NCBI GenBank assembly: GCA_022822545.1
Contig: JAJEBE010000037.1
Span: forward strand, 1 to 64,000
Origin: Anaerolineae bacterium
GTDB lineage: Bacteria > Chloroflexota > Anaerolineae > Aggregatilineales > Phototrophicaceae
Direction of reading: 5' to 3'
Length of the DNA: 64,000 nt
Below are positions 31,359 to 39,386 of this stretch, one piece after another. The stretch's first letter is position 1. Each line of letters opens with the position of its first letter. The position numbers and the translations under genes were made by a program. The notes beneath the pieces are model-generated. The model was not told the origin of the DNA, did no database searches, and saw only the letters and a program-made list of their open reading frames with translations.

Positions 31359-32435
31359 ATGAAATCAATCGTACGCAATTTCCTGTTTCCCGCCGCCATC
31401 GGCATCTTTGCGCTCGCCCTCGTCTACGGCGTCTTGCCCCTGCCGGACATCCAAGCCATCGGCATCGTCGCCCATCCAAACGACATCTTCGCCGAGATCT
31501 ACCAAACCGCCGGCCCCTCCGTCGTCGCCATCAGCGTGACGGCGGAAGCGGGCGCCGGCGGCGGTTCCGGCTTCGTCATCGACCGCGACGGGCATATCGT
31601 GACCAACGCCCATGTTGTTGATGAAGCCGATGAAATCGTGGTTGAATTCCTCGAAGGCGCCATCGTCCGCGCCGAGCTGGTCGGCAGCGACCTGGCGTCG
31701 GATCTGGCGGTGCTCAAGGTCGATGTCCCGGCATCTCAACTTCAGCCCATCGCCTTCGCCGACTCCGAGCAGCTGACTGTCGGCCAGACGGCGCTCGCCA
31801 TCGGCAGTCCCTTCAGCCAAGGCTGGACGCTGACATCGGGGATCATCAGCGCGATCGACCGCACCATTCAAGGCTTGACCGAATTTTCCATCGGCGGCGT
31901 CATCCAGACTGACGCTTCGATCAACCCCGGCAACAGCGGCGGCCCGCTCATCAACCTCGATGGGGAAGTCATCGGCGTCAATTCGCAGATCATCAGCGGC
32001 GCCCGCAGCAGCTCCGGCGTCGGCTTCGCTATCCCGTCAAATCTGACGCAGCGCGTCGCCGAAACCTTGATCGAAAACGGCGAAATGACTTACAGCTACC
32101 TGGGGATTTCCGGCTTCGATGTCAACATTGACGCCATCGAATCGCTTGAACTGCCCAAGAGCTTCCGCGGGGTCGTCATCAGAGAAGTGGTCGATGACGG
32201 CCCCGCCGCCGATGCCGGCCTGCGAGAAATCACCCGCATGCTCAACCTCGATGACGAAATCGTGGGCATGCGCGCTGATATCATCACCGCTGTCGACGGC
32301 GTGCCGATAAAAGGGATGAATGATCTCATTACCTACCTGGCGCGCCATACTCGTCCCGAACAGAAAGTCACGCTAACCGTCCTGCGCGATGGCGCGCGGG
32401 AAATGGAAACCTCGATCGAACTGGGCAGCCGCTAA
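31359..32435 (+). CDS. HtrA/DegP-type serine protease with PDZ domain
   Basis: Envelope quality-control protease of 358 residues. A single N-terminal membrane anchor (about 6-27) is followed by a trypsin-like domain with His85 in VTNAHVV, Asp115 in ASDLAVLK and Ser193 in NPGNSGGPL, so the triad is intact. A single PDZ domain (about 255-350) contains the insertion RMLNLDDEIVGMRAD before the final strand IITAVDGVPIKG. The ATG at 31359 has GAAAGGAG upstream. An intrinsic terminator follows. The family acts on misfolded proteins outside the membrane. Confidence 0.93.
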   Translation: MKSIVRNFLFPAAIGIFALALVYGVLPLPDIQAIGIVAHPNDIFAEIYQTAGPSVVAISVTAEAGAGGGSGFVIDRDGHIVTNAHVVDEADEIVVEFLEGAIVRAELVGSDLASDLAVLKVDVPASQLQPIAFADSEQLTVGQTALAIGSPFSQGWTLTSGIISAIDRTIQGLTEFSIGGVIQTDASINPGNSGGPLINLDGEVIGVNSQIISGARSSSGVGFAIPSNLTQRVAETLIENGEMTYSYLGISGFDVNIDAIESLELPKSFRGVVIREVVDDGPAADAGLREITRMLNLDDEIVGMRADIITAVDGVPIKGMNDLITYLARHTRPEQKVTLTVLRDGAREMETSIELGSR

Positions 32436-32453
32436 CTGCCTGCCCCTCGCTCC

Positions 32454-32482
32454 AGCCCCCGTTCAATCGGCGGGGGCTTTTT
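32454..32482 (+). terminator. Intrinsic terminator after the HtrA gene
   Basis: AGCCCCCG, loop TTCAATCGG, CGGGGGCT, then a run of T. It ends the protease transcript 18 bases after its stop. The rest of the gap to 32718 holds no gene that I can support; a lone TATAAT-like box occurs near 32538. Confidence 0.9.
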
Positions 32483-32718
32483 CTGTTCTTCTGGCGCTGG
32501 TCGACATGGTTGCAGCCACAGGGGCGGAGAATATCGAGGGTATAATCCCGCCGATTCGGAGAATCTGATGCGGCGCGCCAAGGGTTCCCCGATATTTATT
32601 CTTTCCTGAGTCAGGGTTATTTGTCGCCACAGCCACAGAATTCACCACTGCCTCATCGGGTTAAGCGCCGTCTTCTTGGGAGGCGTCTTGCCAGGGGCAG
32701 GTCGCGCGCATTGTTCGC

Positions 32719-33387
32719 CTACTGAAATGCGATTCGGTTGGGTTGATCATCTTCGGCGGGCGAAGATTCGGGATTGGATGGATTAGGGCGCGGCTCTTCT
32801 TCCGATGCGCTGTGCCAAGGGGGATGTTCGTTCGCCTGCCCCTCGTAGACGTATTTTATGCGGTTGGGCGGCGCGGTTTTCTCAGATTCATCGGCTTCGT
32901 CTTCGCCATCGTAGAGGGTTTGATCGAGCCAGTAGACGCGATCGAGGGTACGCGCGAGGGATATGGTGCGGAGATTGACATCGGGGTCATCCGGTTCGAG
33001 GTCGGCGGCGAGGCGACTTGCGAAGTTCAAGAGTTGATCGCGGATGTAAAGCAGGGTCTGGAAGTCTTCATTGACTTTATCGGGGTCCTTGCTTGCGGGC
33101 TTTGCGGTTGCCGGCGGTTGCATGGAGGGGTCAGAAGTAGGCGTAAAGTTTCCTGATTGTTGTTGATTGGTTAAATATTTGTCCGACATTGTCCGTTTGT
33201 CCGACAAAGAAATACTTTTTTCGGACAAAGTCGCGTTTTGCTGGCGGCGCAGCTTTTTCCGCCAGCGGCGGAGGGTACGATGATTGATGCCGGTGAGCAG
33301 GTGGACGGCGTTGATGTCGCCATGGATATCGAGCAGGTCCATGGCGTCGCGTTTTTCGATATCTGAGTAGTTTCTGGTTTTGGGCAT
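32719..33387 (-). CDS. Helix-turn-helix protein of unknown function
   Basis: A 222-residue protein. Its N-terminus (about 1-48) is a predicted helix-turn-helix with YSDIEKRDAMDLLDIHGDIN and HRTLRRWRKKLRR. It resembles the DNA-recognition part of transposase or terminase small subunits. The middle is Ser/Gln-rich and polar, a helical stretch (about 105-165) follows, and the tail is acidic and Pro-rich. The frame is open further upstream to 33750, but that part crosses a repeat and has no good start. The ATG at 33387 has GAGGACCACC upstream and a strong promoter behind it. No partner gene or terminase large subunit is seen, so function is open. Confidence 0.65.
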   Translation of the reverse strand: MPKTRNYSDIEKRDAMDLLDIHGDINAVHLLTGINHRTLRRWRKKLRRQQNATLSEKSISLSDKRTMSDKYLTNQQQSGNFTPTSDPSMQPPATAKPASKDPDKVNEDFQTLLYIRDQLLNFASRLAADLEPDDPDVNLRTISLARTLDRVYWLDQTLYDGEDEADESEKTAPPNRIKYVYEGQANEHPPWHSASEEEPRPNPSNPESSPAEDDQPNRIAFQ

Positions 33388-33417
33388 GGTGGTCCTCGGT
33401 TCGTCAGGATTGAGGAT

Positions 33418-33447
33418 ATTATAGCACGAATGTTCTGATAAAGTCAA
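33418..33447 (-). promoter_or_regulatory. Promoter of the helix-turn-helix gene
   Basis: On the minus strand TTGACT (33447-33442), an 18-base spacer and a perfect TATAAT (33423-33418), about 30 bases before the ATG at 33387. This argues that the gene is expressed. Confidence 0.75.
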
Positions 33448-33531
33448 CAGCAACGAGCAGATTGATAGCGCATCCATTTCGGTTGAAACTGAAAACTTTA
33501 GCACCGAGAATCGTATAGGAAAATAAGCAAG

Positions 33532-33684
33532 ACCAAGTAAGTCATGCGAAAAAACGAGCCTTGTAGGGACGATCAATCTGGTTGCCCGCTGCGGCTGCGA
33601 CTTGTGGTTTCGGGCGACATGGTATGTCGCCCCTACAGATCGTTGCTTTAGCGAAATTTGCATGACGAACTTGGATTTACTTAT
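33532..33684. repeat. MITE-like dispersed element, copy 2
   Basis: It shares ACCAAGTAAGTCATGC (33532-33547) and TCGCCCCTACAGAT (33627-33640) exactly with copy 1 at 28281-28452. TGTAGGGACGA corresponds to TGTAGGGGCGA, and the right end TTTGCATGACGAAC..TTTACTT is similar. The left and right ends are imperfect inverted repeats. The interior between these blocks is unrelated. It is non-coding and lies between two divergent promoters, in a 490-base gap. Confidence 0.75.
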
Positions 33685-33817
33685 GTTTTTTCTTTGTGTC
33701 AGCGCGCCTTGACGGTCGGTGTCGGCGGTTGAAGCCCAGTCATCCTGCACGACCTGCTGTGAAAGTGAACCCGGCTCATTTGAATTTCAAGCGACTTCGA
33801 TACACTGCCCGCAGATT

Positions 33818-33845
33818 TTGACTCTGCCACTTATGACCTTATACT
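33818..33845 (+). promoter_or_regulatory. Promoter of the NAGPA-like gene
   Basis: TTGACT (33818-33823), a 16-base spacer and TATACT (33840-33845), 32 bases before the ATG at 33878. Its position supports that ATG over the earlier in-frame start at 33719. Confidence 0.7.
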
Positions 33846-33877
33846 GTAAGAAGAGTAGGAAAGTTAAGGTCCGCTTA

Positions 33878-35446
33878 ATGCCAGACATCGACTACCAACG
33901 CCAACGGATTCAACTTGAGGATGGCGCCTGGGCGACAGCGCACCGCGTTGATATCCCCGCCGCCAAGCTCAAATTCGAAGACCTGCACCCGATGAGCAGC
34001 TACATCCGCCAGCAAGATATCGCCCGCATGTACTACGCCAGGGCACAGGCTCGCGGCGAGGCCAACCCGCATATTCTCAGCTGGACCGCCATGCAGACCG
34101 ATCGCCGTGCTAGCCAGCTCTTCCCGCAGCTCAGCTTGACGGCGGATGACGGTGAAAATATCATCTCCGCCAATTCATTCATCACCTACATTCTGCGCAA
34201 GGTTTTGGCCGCCGGCTGGCTTCAGTTGCACGAATACCTGGGCGACACTTACGAATGGCAGCTCGATATTCCCGCAGTTCAGTCGGAATGGCGCGCCCGC
34301 GCCGAGGCCGTATTGGGCTGGCTGGAAGACGCGATTCAACTCGACCTCTACCCTAATATTGAGCGCGGCAGCTACCAGCCGCGTATCTTCCGTCCCTTTG
34401 ATGTCCGGCACAATTTCGTTCGCATCGGCCGCTGCGACTTCATCCGTCACTTCGTCCAGAATCATGAACGCGAGGCCCTCTTCAACACATCTCATTTCTT
34501 GCACGAACATGATGACCTCATCAGCCACCATTCCGGCTACGGCGACGCCATTGGTTTGATGGTGGCGGCGAATACCATTCTGCGTCCTCCTGTCTATCGC
34601 CGCGGCGCTTTGCTCTGCGATGGCGAAAGCTGGCGCGTTGAGACAGTCAGCCTTGCCGAGGTCAAGCTGATCTTGCCGGGCGATATCGCCATCAGCGCCG
34701 ACGCCGGCGCCAAGTATCGCTTTGGCATCAATCCGGCCGAAGATGTTCCCATCGCCCTCTACACCCGCGCGGGCGGTTTAAGTCAATCAGGCCGCCCATT
34801 GCAGCACAGTCCCGAGGCAGCCGGCCGGCTGGAATATGTTTTGGTCAACCGGCAAATCTTGAGTTGGAAGCGCGGGGGCGGGCTGCATATCCCCCAGAAC
34901 GGCTTTGTGCTATCGCTGGCCGAAGGAGCGCTGCCGGCTGGCGTCAGCGAGCAAATCATTGAAGACGCCTGGGTGGAATACCAATTCGCCGACTCTGTCG
35001 GTCCTATAGTTTCAGGCATCCAGGCAGGCCCCATACTTCTGCAGTCGGGCGAGCCTGTAATGGATCGGGAGGCGAGCGGCGAAGAGTTTTATGCCAGCCA
35101 GGGCGAAACGATTGGCATCTCGCCCGTTCACATGGATCTTGCCGGCGCGGGCGACCGCAAAGCCAGGACCGGCCTCGGCATCAAAGCCGACGGCGATTTG
35201 CTGCTGCTGCTGGTCGATGGCTGCGAAAGCGCCAGCCGCAGCGATCGGGACAGCGCCGGCGTCAGCTTGACGGAGTTGGCGGGTCTATTGCGGGAGGCGG
35301 GGGCGCTCGACGCCTTGAACCTCAGCGGCGAAGGCTCTTGCCATCTCTTCGTCCAGGGCGGCTTGGCCAATACTCCCTCGGACCGCCGCGGACGCCCCGG
35401 CGTCGTCTACGAGCGGATGCTGCCCTCAATCGGCGTTGTCGGCTGA
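33878..35446 (+). CDS. Protein with degenerate phosphodiester glycosidase (NAGPA-like) C-terminal domain
   Basis: A 522-residue protein. The first 260 or so residues match nothing I recognise; they are rich in Trp, His and Arg (RPFDVRHNFVRIGRCDFIRH, HEHDDLISHHSGYG). The C-terminal part (about 330-522) has the NAGPA order: HIPQNGFVLSL, KARTGLGIKADGDLLLLLVDG, a GVSLTELAGLLREAGALDALNL helix and PSDRRGRPG. The family signature NLDGGGSST is replaced here by NLSGEGSCH, so catalysis may be lost or changed. No signal peptide is visible. A promoter and TTAAGGT upstream support the start. The 3' end overlaps the convergent oxidoreductase by 21 bases. Confidence 0.65.
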   Translation: MPDIDYQRQRIQLEDGAWATAHRVDIPAAKLKFEDLHPMSSYIRQQDIARMYYARAQARGEANPHILSWTAMQTDRRASQLFPQLSLTADDGENIISANSFITYILRKVLAAGWLQLHEYLGDTYEWQLDIPAVQSEWRARAEAVLGWLEDAIQLDLYPNIERGSYQPRIFRPFDVRHNFVRIGRCDFIRHFVQNHEREALFNTSHFLHEHDDLISHHSGYGDAIGLMVAANTILRPPVYRRGALLCDGESWRVETVSLAEVKLILPGDIAISADAGAKYRFGINPAEDVPIALYTRAGGLSQSGRPLQHSPEAAGRLEYVLVNRQILSWKRGGGLHIPQNGFVLSLAEGALPAGVSEQIIEDAWVEYQFADSVGPIVSGIQAGPILLQSGEPVMDREASGEEFYASQGETIGISPVHMDLAGAGDRKARTGLGIKADGDLLLLLVDGCESASRSDRDSAGVSLTELAGLLREAGALDALNLSGEGSCHLFVQGGLANTPSDRRGRPGVVYERMLPSIGVVG

Positions 35447-36427
35447 GGCGGCCACATCCCGCAATTCTCGCCAGACGCGCTCGTCGAGCTCGACCGCCCC
35501 GGCCGCCACGTTCCGCTCGTTGATGCGATCGCCGCGCTCGCCCGGCGCCAATATCTCATCGACACCCGGCAAACGCGCCAGCCTCTTTATCCGCGCCAGC
35601 AAATCGCTAGCGCCGGTTTGGAAAGCAGCCAGGTCGTCGGCCAATAATTCCGGATCAATCGCGAAGACCAGGTTGCCCCAGTCCAGCTTCTTGCCATCCT
35701 CTTGGCGTATCGCCCCCACCAGGGGACGCGTCAAGACCTCGACGATCAAAGCCAGCGCCGCGCCCTTGTAACCGCCGAAGGCTTTGATAGCGCCCGCCAA
35801 GGCTGCCGCCGGGTCCGTGGTCAGCCGTCCCTCGCTGTCATAGGCGACGCCATCTGGTATCGTCTCGCCTTCCGCCTTCGCCAATATGACGCCGTACCAG
35901 GCGATAGCGGCGGTCGCCATATCGAAGACGATTGGCGCGTCCGCGGTCGGGATGCCGATCGCCAGCGGATTCGTACCCAAAAAGGGCTCATAGGATCCAT
36001 ACATCGCCATCAACTCGGGCGAGCCCGAACAGACAAATCCGATCAAGCCTGCCTCGGCGATCCGGCGCGCGTAATAGCCGATTGCGCCCGTCGGCGAGTT
36101 CGTCCGCCGCGCCCCGACAATGCCGAAGCCATGCGCTTGCGCTTTGTCAATTGCCAGCTCGGTCGAACACGACAGGACCACCATGCCCTGGTTCCAAGCG
36201 CCATCGATCAGCGCCGATAGCTTGGTCTCCTTGACAATGGAGATGTCGCCCGCTTCGGGATTGGCCGGCATGCCCGCGCCCAGCAGCTTGATCACATTCT
36301 GGTTGTTGCCCCGCAATTGGGCGTACATGATGATATCGAGGATGGTTTCCGTATCGTCCGCGGCGAAACCCTGCGCTCTGATCGCGGAGCGCGTCACCGA
36401 CCGCAATTCTTCAATCGCAACTCTCAT
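35426..36427 (-). CDS. Ldh family NAD(P)-dependent oxidoreductase (malate/L-lactate/ureidoglycolate dehydrogenase type)
   Basis: The 333-residue protein follows the YlbC/AllD fold. It has TETILDIIMYAQLRGNNQN, FGIVGARRTNSPTGAIGYYA, GSYEPFLGTNPLAIGIPTAD, FDMATAAIAWYGVI and AFGGYKGAALALIVEVL. Family members reduce or oxidise 2-hydroxy acids. In most family members the second motif reads R-N-S-x-H-x-G. Here it is RRTNSPTGA, so the usual catalytic histidine appears replaced by Pro or Thr; I infer this by eye. It follows the sugar isomerase gene by 33 bases and is probably co-transcribed with it. Confidence 0.8.
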   Translation of the reverse strand: MRVAIEELRSVTRSAIRAQGFAADDTETILDIIMYAQLRGNNQNVIKLLGAGMPANPEAGDISIVKETKLSALIDGAWNQGMVVLSCSTELAIDKAQAHGFGIVGARRTNSPTGAIGYYARRIAEAGLIGFVCSGSPELMAMYGSYEPFLGTNPLAIGIPTADAPIVFDMATAAIAWYGVILAKAEGETIPDGVAYDSEGRLTTDPAAALAGAIKAFGGYKGAALALIVEVLTRPLVGAIRQEDGKKLDWGNLVFAIDPELLADDLAAFQTGASDLLARIKRLARLPGVDEILAPGERGDRINERNVAAGAVELDERVWRELRDVAASADNAD

Positions 36428-36460
36428 TCCCCTGCCCTCGCTGCCGCGCATGCTCCCAAG

Positions 36461-37231
36461 CTATTTTTTGCCGCGCGCCAGACCATTCGTCGTCAGATAA
36501 GCATAACTGTCGCGGACCGCGCCTAACATATCGGTCGCGCAACGGTCCAACTCCACAATATGCCATTCAGCGGTTTCCGCAGTCGCCTGGATAATTCCGG
36601 GCACATCCATCTTGCCCCCGCCGACCGCGGTCATATCATCATCTTTGTCCAGCGAGCCATCTTTGAGATGGATCAAGGGCGCGCGCGCGCCCACCCGCTC
36701 GACTACCTCAACCGCATCCAGGCCGCCGACTTGCGCCCAATAAGTGTCGATCTGCAGGAAGACATCGTCATCGAGTTCCTCGAGCATCAACTCAAGCGTC
36801 GCGCAGCCGTTCAACTGCTTGAACTCCCACCAATGATTGTGGTAGCCCAAACTCAAGCCATGCGCCCCCGCGAAAGCGCCCGCCTGGTTGAGCCTCTCAC
36901 AGGTCCGTTTGATCGAATCGACCGTCTCGAACTCGGCCGGCGGCATGAAAGCGATGCAGATCCGCTCCAGCCCAAATGCTTCCGCCGCCGCCAGCACAGC
37001 CTCCTTGTTGTCATCGTCGGGGTATGGCACATGGCTGCTGCAGACTTGCAGGTCAAGCTCGCGAAACAAACTTGCCACATCGTCCAACTCGCCCGGCATG
37101 CCGCCGTATGGCTCGACGCCGACATAGCCAATATCGGCCACACTTCTTATCGTGCCCTCAAGATCCTGCGCCAATGCCTCGCGCAATGAATACAATTGAA
37201 CCGCCACCGGCTTCAGATCAGACATGTCCAT
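36461..37231 (-). CDS. Sugar phosphate isomerase/epimerase-type TIM-barrel protein
   Basis: A 256-residue AP-endonuclease-2-like TIM barrel as in xylose isomerase, IolE/IolH and related enzymes. Motifs seen are VAVQLYSLREAL at the start, GYVGVEPYGG, LGYHNHWWEFK, VFLQIDTYWAQVGG, APLIHLKDG and HIVELDRC. The His, Asp, Glu and His residues in these strands are the usual divalent metal ligands. The substrate is unknown, probably a keto sugar or inositol derivative. The start ATG at 37231 follows GGGGGCGA; MSDLK two codons later is an alternative. Operon with the Ldh-type oxidoreductase suggests a small catabolic unit. Confidence 0.85.
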   Translation of the reverse strand: MDMSDLKPVAVQLYSLREALAQDLEGTIRSVADIGYVGVEPYGGMPGELDDVASLFRELDLQVCSSHVPYPDDDNKEAVLAAAEAFGLERICIAFMPPAEFETVDSIKRTCERLNQAGAFAGAHGLSLGYHNHWWEFKQLNGCATLELMLEELDDDVFLQIDTYWAQVGGLDAVEVVERVGARAPLIHLKDGSLDKDDDMTAVGGGKMDVPGIIQATAETAEWHIVELDRCATDMLGAVRDSYAYLTTNGLARGKK

Positions 37232-37452
37232 TCGCCCCCAAATGTCTCCTGGTTCTTGCCTGTATTTTGACGCTTCCTCGCGGGAATGCCAGTGTTAATC
37301 ATGACCGGCAACGGGATCGCCAGAATGTCGCGTCTGCCTGTAGTAAACACATCGCCTCTGCTGTACACTGTTTGATTGTGTTCGATTCGACCTGATTCAT
37401 CGGCCGGCAGCTTTCGAGACTGTCCAAGAGCATGACTGCCAGGAGTCGCCTT

Positions 37453-39363
37453 ATGGCATCGGCCGCGTCAAAAACGCCGGTACAAACCTTCGCAAAACCG
37501 GAAGCCATCACTGCCTTGCGCATCTGGGCTCGCCTGATGCGTTATTTGTCGCGCTACCGCCTAGCCGTGCTCACCGCCATCGTCGGCATCATCGGCACGA
37601 ATATCCTGGCGGTCATCGTGCCTTACATTTTGCGCGATGTCGTCGATATCGGCATCGCCACCAAAGACAGCAGCTTCATGCTCAGCGCCGGCTTGCTCGT
37701 CGTTGGCTTGGGGGTCCTGCGCGGCTTGACCGCTTTCTTCGGCCGCTATTTTGGCGAGCGTCTGGCGCATTGCATCTCCTTCGATATCCGCAATGAAATC
37801 TACGACAAGGTGCAGCGGCAGTCCTTCACTTACCACGACACGGCCCAGGTCGGCACGATCGTCACGCGCGCCATCAGCGATGTTAATGAGATCCAGCGCT
37901 ATTTTTCCTTCGGTTTGATGGACGGCCTCAACGTCATTCTTTTACTCGGCGGCGTCATCACGATCATGCTCGCCACCAGCCCGCTGCTCGCCGTTTTCGC
38001 CTTCATGCCGCTTCTGCCTCTCGGGCTTTATTCGCACCGCTTCGTCAAGAGCGTCCATCCGCGTTGGAAAAAGGTCATGGACCGCATGCAGGTGATTAGC
38101 AATCACATTCAAGAAAACGCCCTCGGCGCCGAAGTCGTGCGCGTCTTCGCCCGCGAGCAATATGAAATCGAACGCTTCCACAAGGAGAACTCAAACCTCT
38201 ACAACGAGCAGCTCGATTTCATTACGCAGTGGATCACCTACTTGCCCACAAGCGCCTTTCTCGCCGCGCTGTCCACCGCCTTCGTGCTATTCTTCGGCGG
38301 GCTCCTGGAACAACAGGGCTTGGCCAATATCTCCGTCGGCTTAATTGTCACCTTCAACGCCTACGTCTTGCTGCTGGCGCAACCGCTGCGCTTTGTCGGC
38401 TTCGTCATCTTGCTGACGACGCAAGCTGTGGCCAGCGGCGAACGCGTCTTTGAAGTCCTTGACGAAACCGAAGTGCTCGTTAACCGCGAGGACGCGATCA
38501 AGTCGGATATCGAGGGTCATGTGCGCTTCGACGATGTCAGCACGCGTTACACCACGCTAAGCCCCGCCGTTGTCAATGACATCAACCTGGAAGCGAAACC
38601 CGGTGAAGTGATCGCCATCATCGGCTTGACCGGCTCCGGCAAAACCACACTCGCCAACCTGATTCCCCGCTTCTACGATGTGACCGATGGCAGCGTGACG
38701 ATCGACGGCATTGATGTTCGCGATTATGACCTGGACTGCCTGCGGGGCCAAATCGGCATCGTCATGCAGCAGTCCCTGCTCTTCTCCGCCACCATCGAAG
38801 AGAACATCGCCTACGGCAATCCATCGGCCACGCGAGATGAAATCGTGGCAGCGGCCAAATCCGCCAACGCTCACGATTTCATTTCCGAGTTTTCCGATGG
38901 CTACCAGACCATCGTCGGCGAGCGCGGCGTGACGCTATCCGGCGGGCAGAAGCAACGCGTCGCCATCGCCCGCGCCCTGCTCATCGATCCGCGTATTCTC
39001 ATTCTTGATGACGCCACCAGCAGCGTCGATACGCAGACCGAACAGTTGATTCAACAGGCGCTTGAGCGCATCATGGTCGGGCGAACGACCTTCGTTATCG
39101 CCCAGCGCATGAGCACAATCGTTAACGCCGATCAGATCATCGTGCTGCGCGATGGCAAGATCATCCAGCACGGCACACATGAAAGCTTGCTGGAAGACGG
39201 CGGCTTGTATGAAGAGATCTACAAGCTGCAACTCGAGGAACAGCAACGCGTCCGCCGCGAGGCTATTATCGCCGGCATCATCAAAGTCCCGCTCGAAGAA
39301 AGGCGCTCTACCCAGCAATTCCGCGAACTCATCGAACGCCTCACTGGAAAATATACACCCTAG
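37453..39363 (+). CDS. ABC exporter half-transporter (subunit 1, degenerate ATP site)
   Basis: The roughly 636-residue protein has six transmembrane helices (about 35-325) followed by an ATPase domain. Walker A is GLTGSGKTT, the signature is LSGGQKQRVAIARALL and Walker B is ILILDDATSSVDT. The catalytic Glu after Walker B is Asp, and the H-loop histidine is Gln (FVIAQRMSTI). These are the two changes typical of the degenerate-site subunit in heterodimeric exporters. The ATG at 37453 has AGGAG eight bases upstream, preferable to 37432. The partner subunit starts 23 bases downstream. The substrate may be a lipid, drug or peptide and cannot be assigned. Confidence 0.92.
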   Translation: MASAASKTPVQTFAKPEAITALRIWARLMRYLSRYRLAVLTAIVGIIGTNILAVIVPYILRDVVDIGIATKDSSFMLSAGLLVVGLGVLRGLTAFFGRYFGERLAHCISFDIRNEIYDKVQRQSFTYHDTAQVGTIVTRAISDVNEIQRYFSFGLMDGLNVILLLGGVITIMLATSPLLAVFAFMPLLPLGLYSHRFVKSVHPRWKKVMDRMQVISNHIQENALGAEVVRVFAREQYEIERFHKENSNLYNEQLDFITQWITYLPTSAFLAALSTAFVLFFGGLLEQQGLANISVGLIVTFNAYVLLLAQPLRFVGFVILLTTQAVASGERVFEVLDETEVLVNREDAIKSDIEGHVRFDDVSTRYTTLSPAVVNDINLEAKPGEVIAIIGLTGSGKTTLANLIPRFYDVTDGSVTIDGIDVRDYDLDCLRGQIGIVMQQSLLFSATIEENIAYGNPSATRDEIVAAAKSANAHDFISEFSDGYQTIVGERGVTLSGGQKQRVAIARALLIDPRILILDDATSSVDTQTEQLIQQALERIMVGRTTFVIAQRMSTIVNADQIIVLRDGKIIQHGTHESLLEDGGLYEEIYKLQLEEQQRVRREAIIAGIIKVPLEERRSTQQFRELIERLTGKYTP

Positions 39364-39386
39364 CGCCAAGGCAAAGTCAGGAGATC

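Noticed and set aside
33388-33750. Upstream in-frame extension of the HTH gene.
   Set aside because: It runs through the dispersed repeat and the gene's own promoter, and lacks a ribosome binding site. The ATG at 33387 is better.
37293-37315. Similarity of this stretch to 26493-26515 (TGTTA..ATCATGA.CGGCA.CGG).
   Set aside because: About 20 matching bases with gaps. In the second copy the promoter spacing is not functional and flanks differ, so chance is the simplest explanation.
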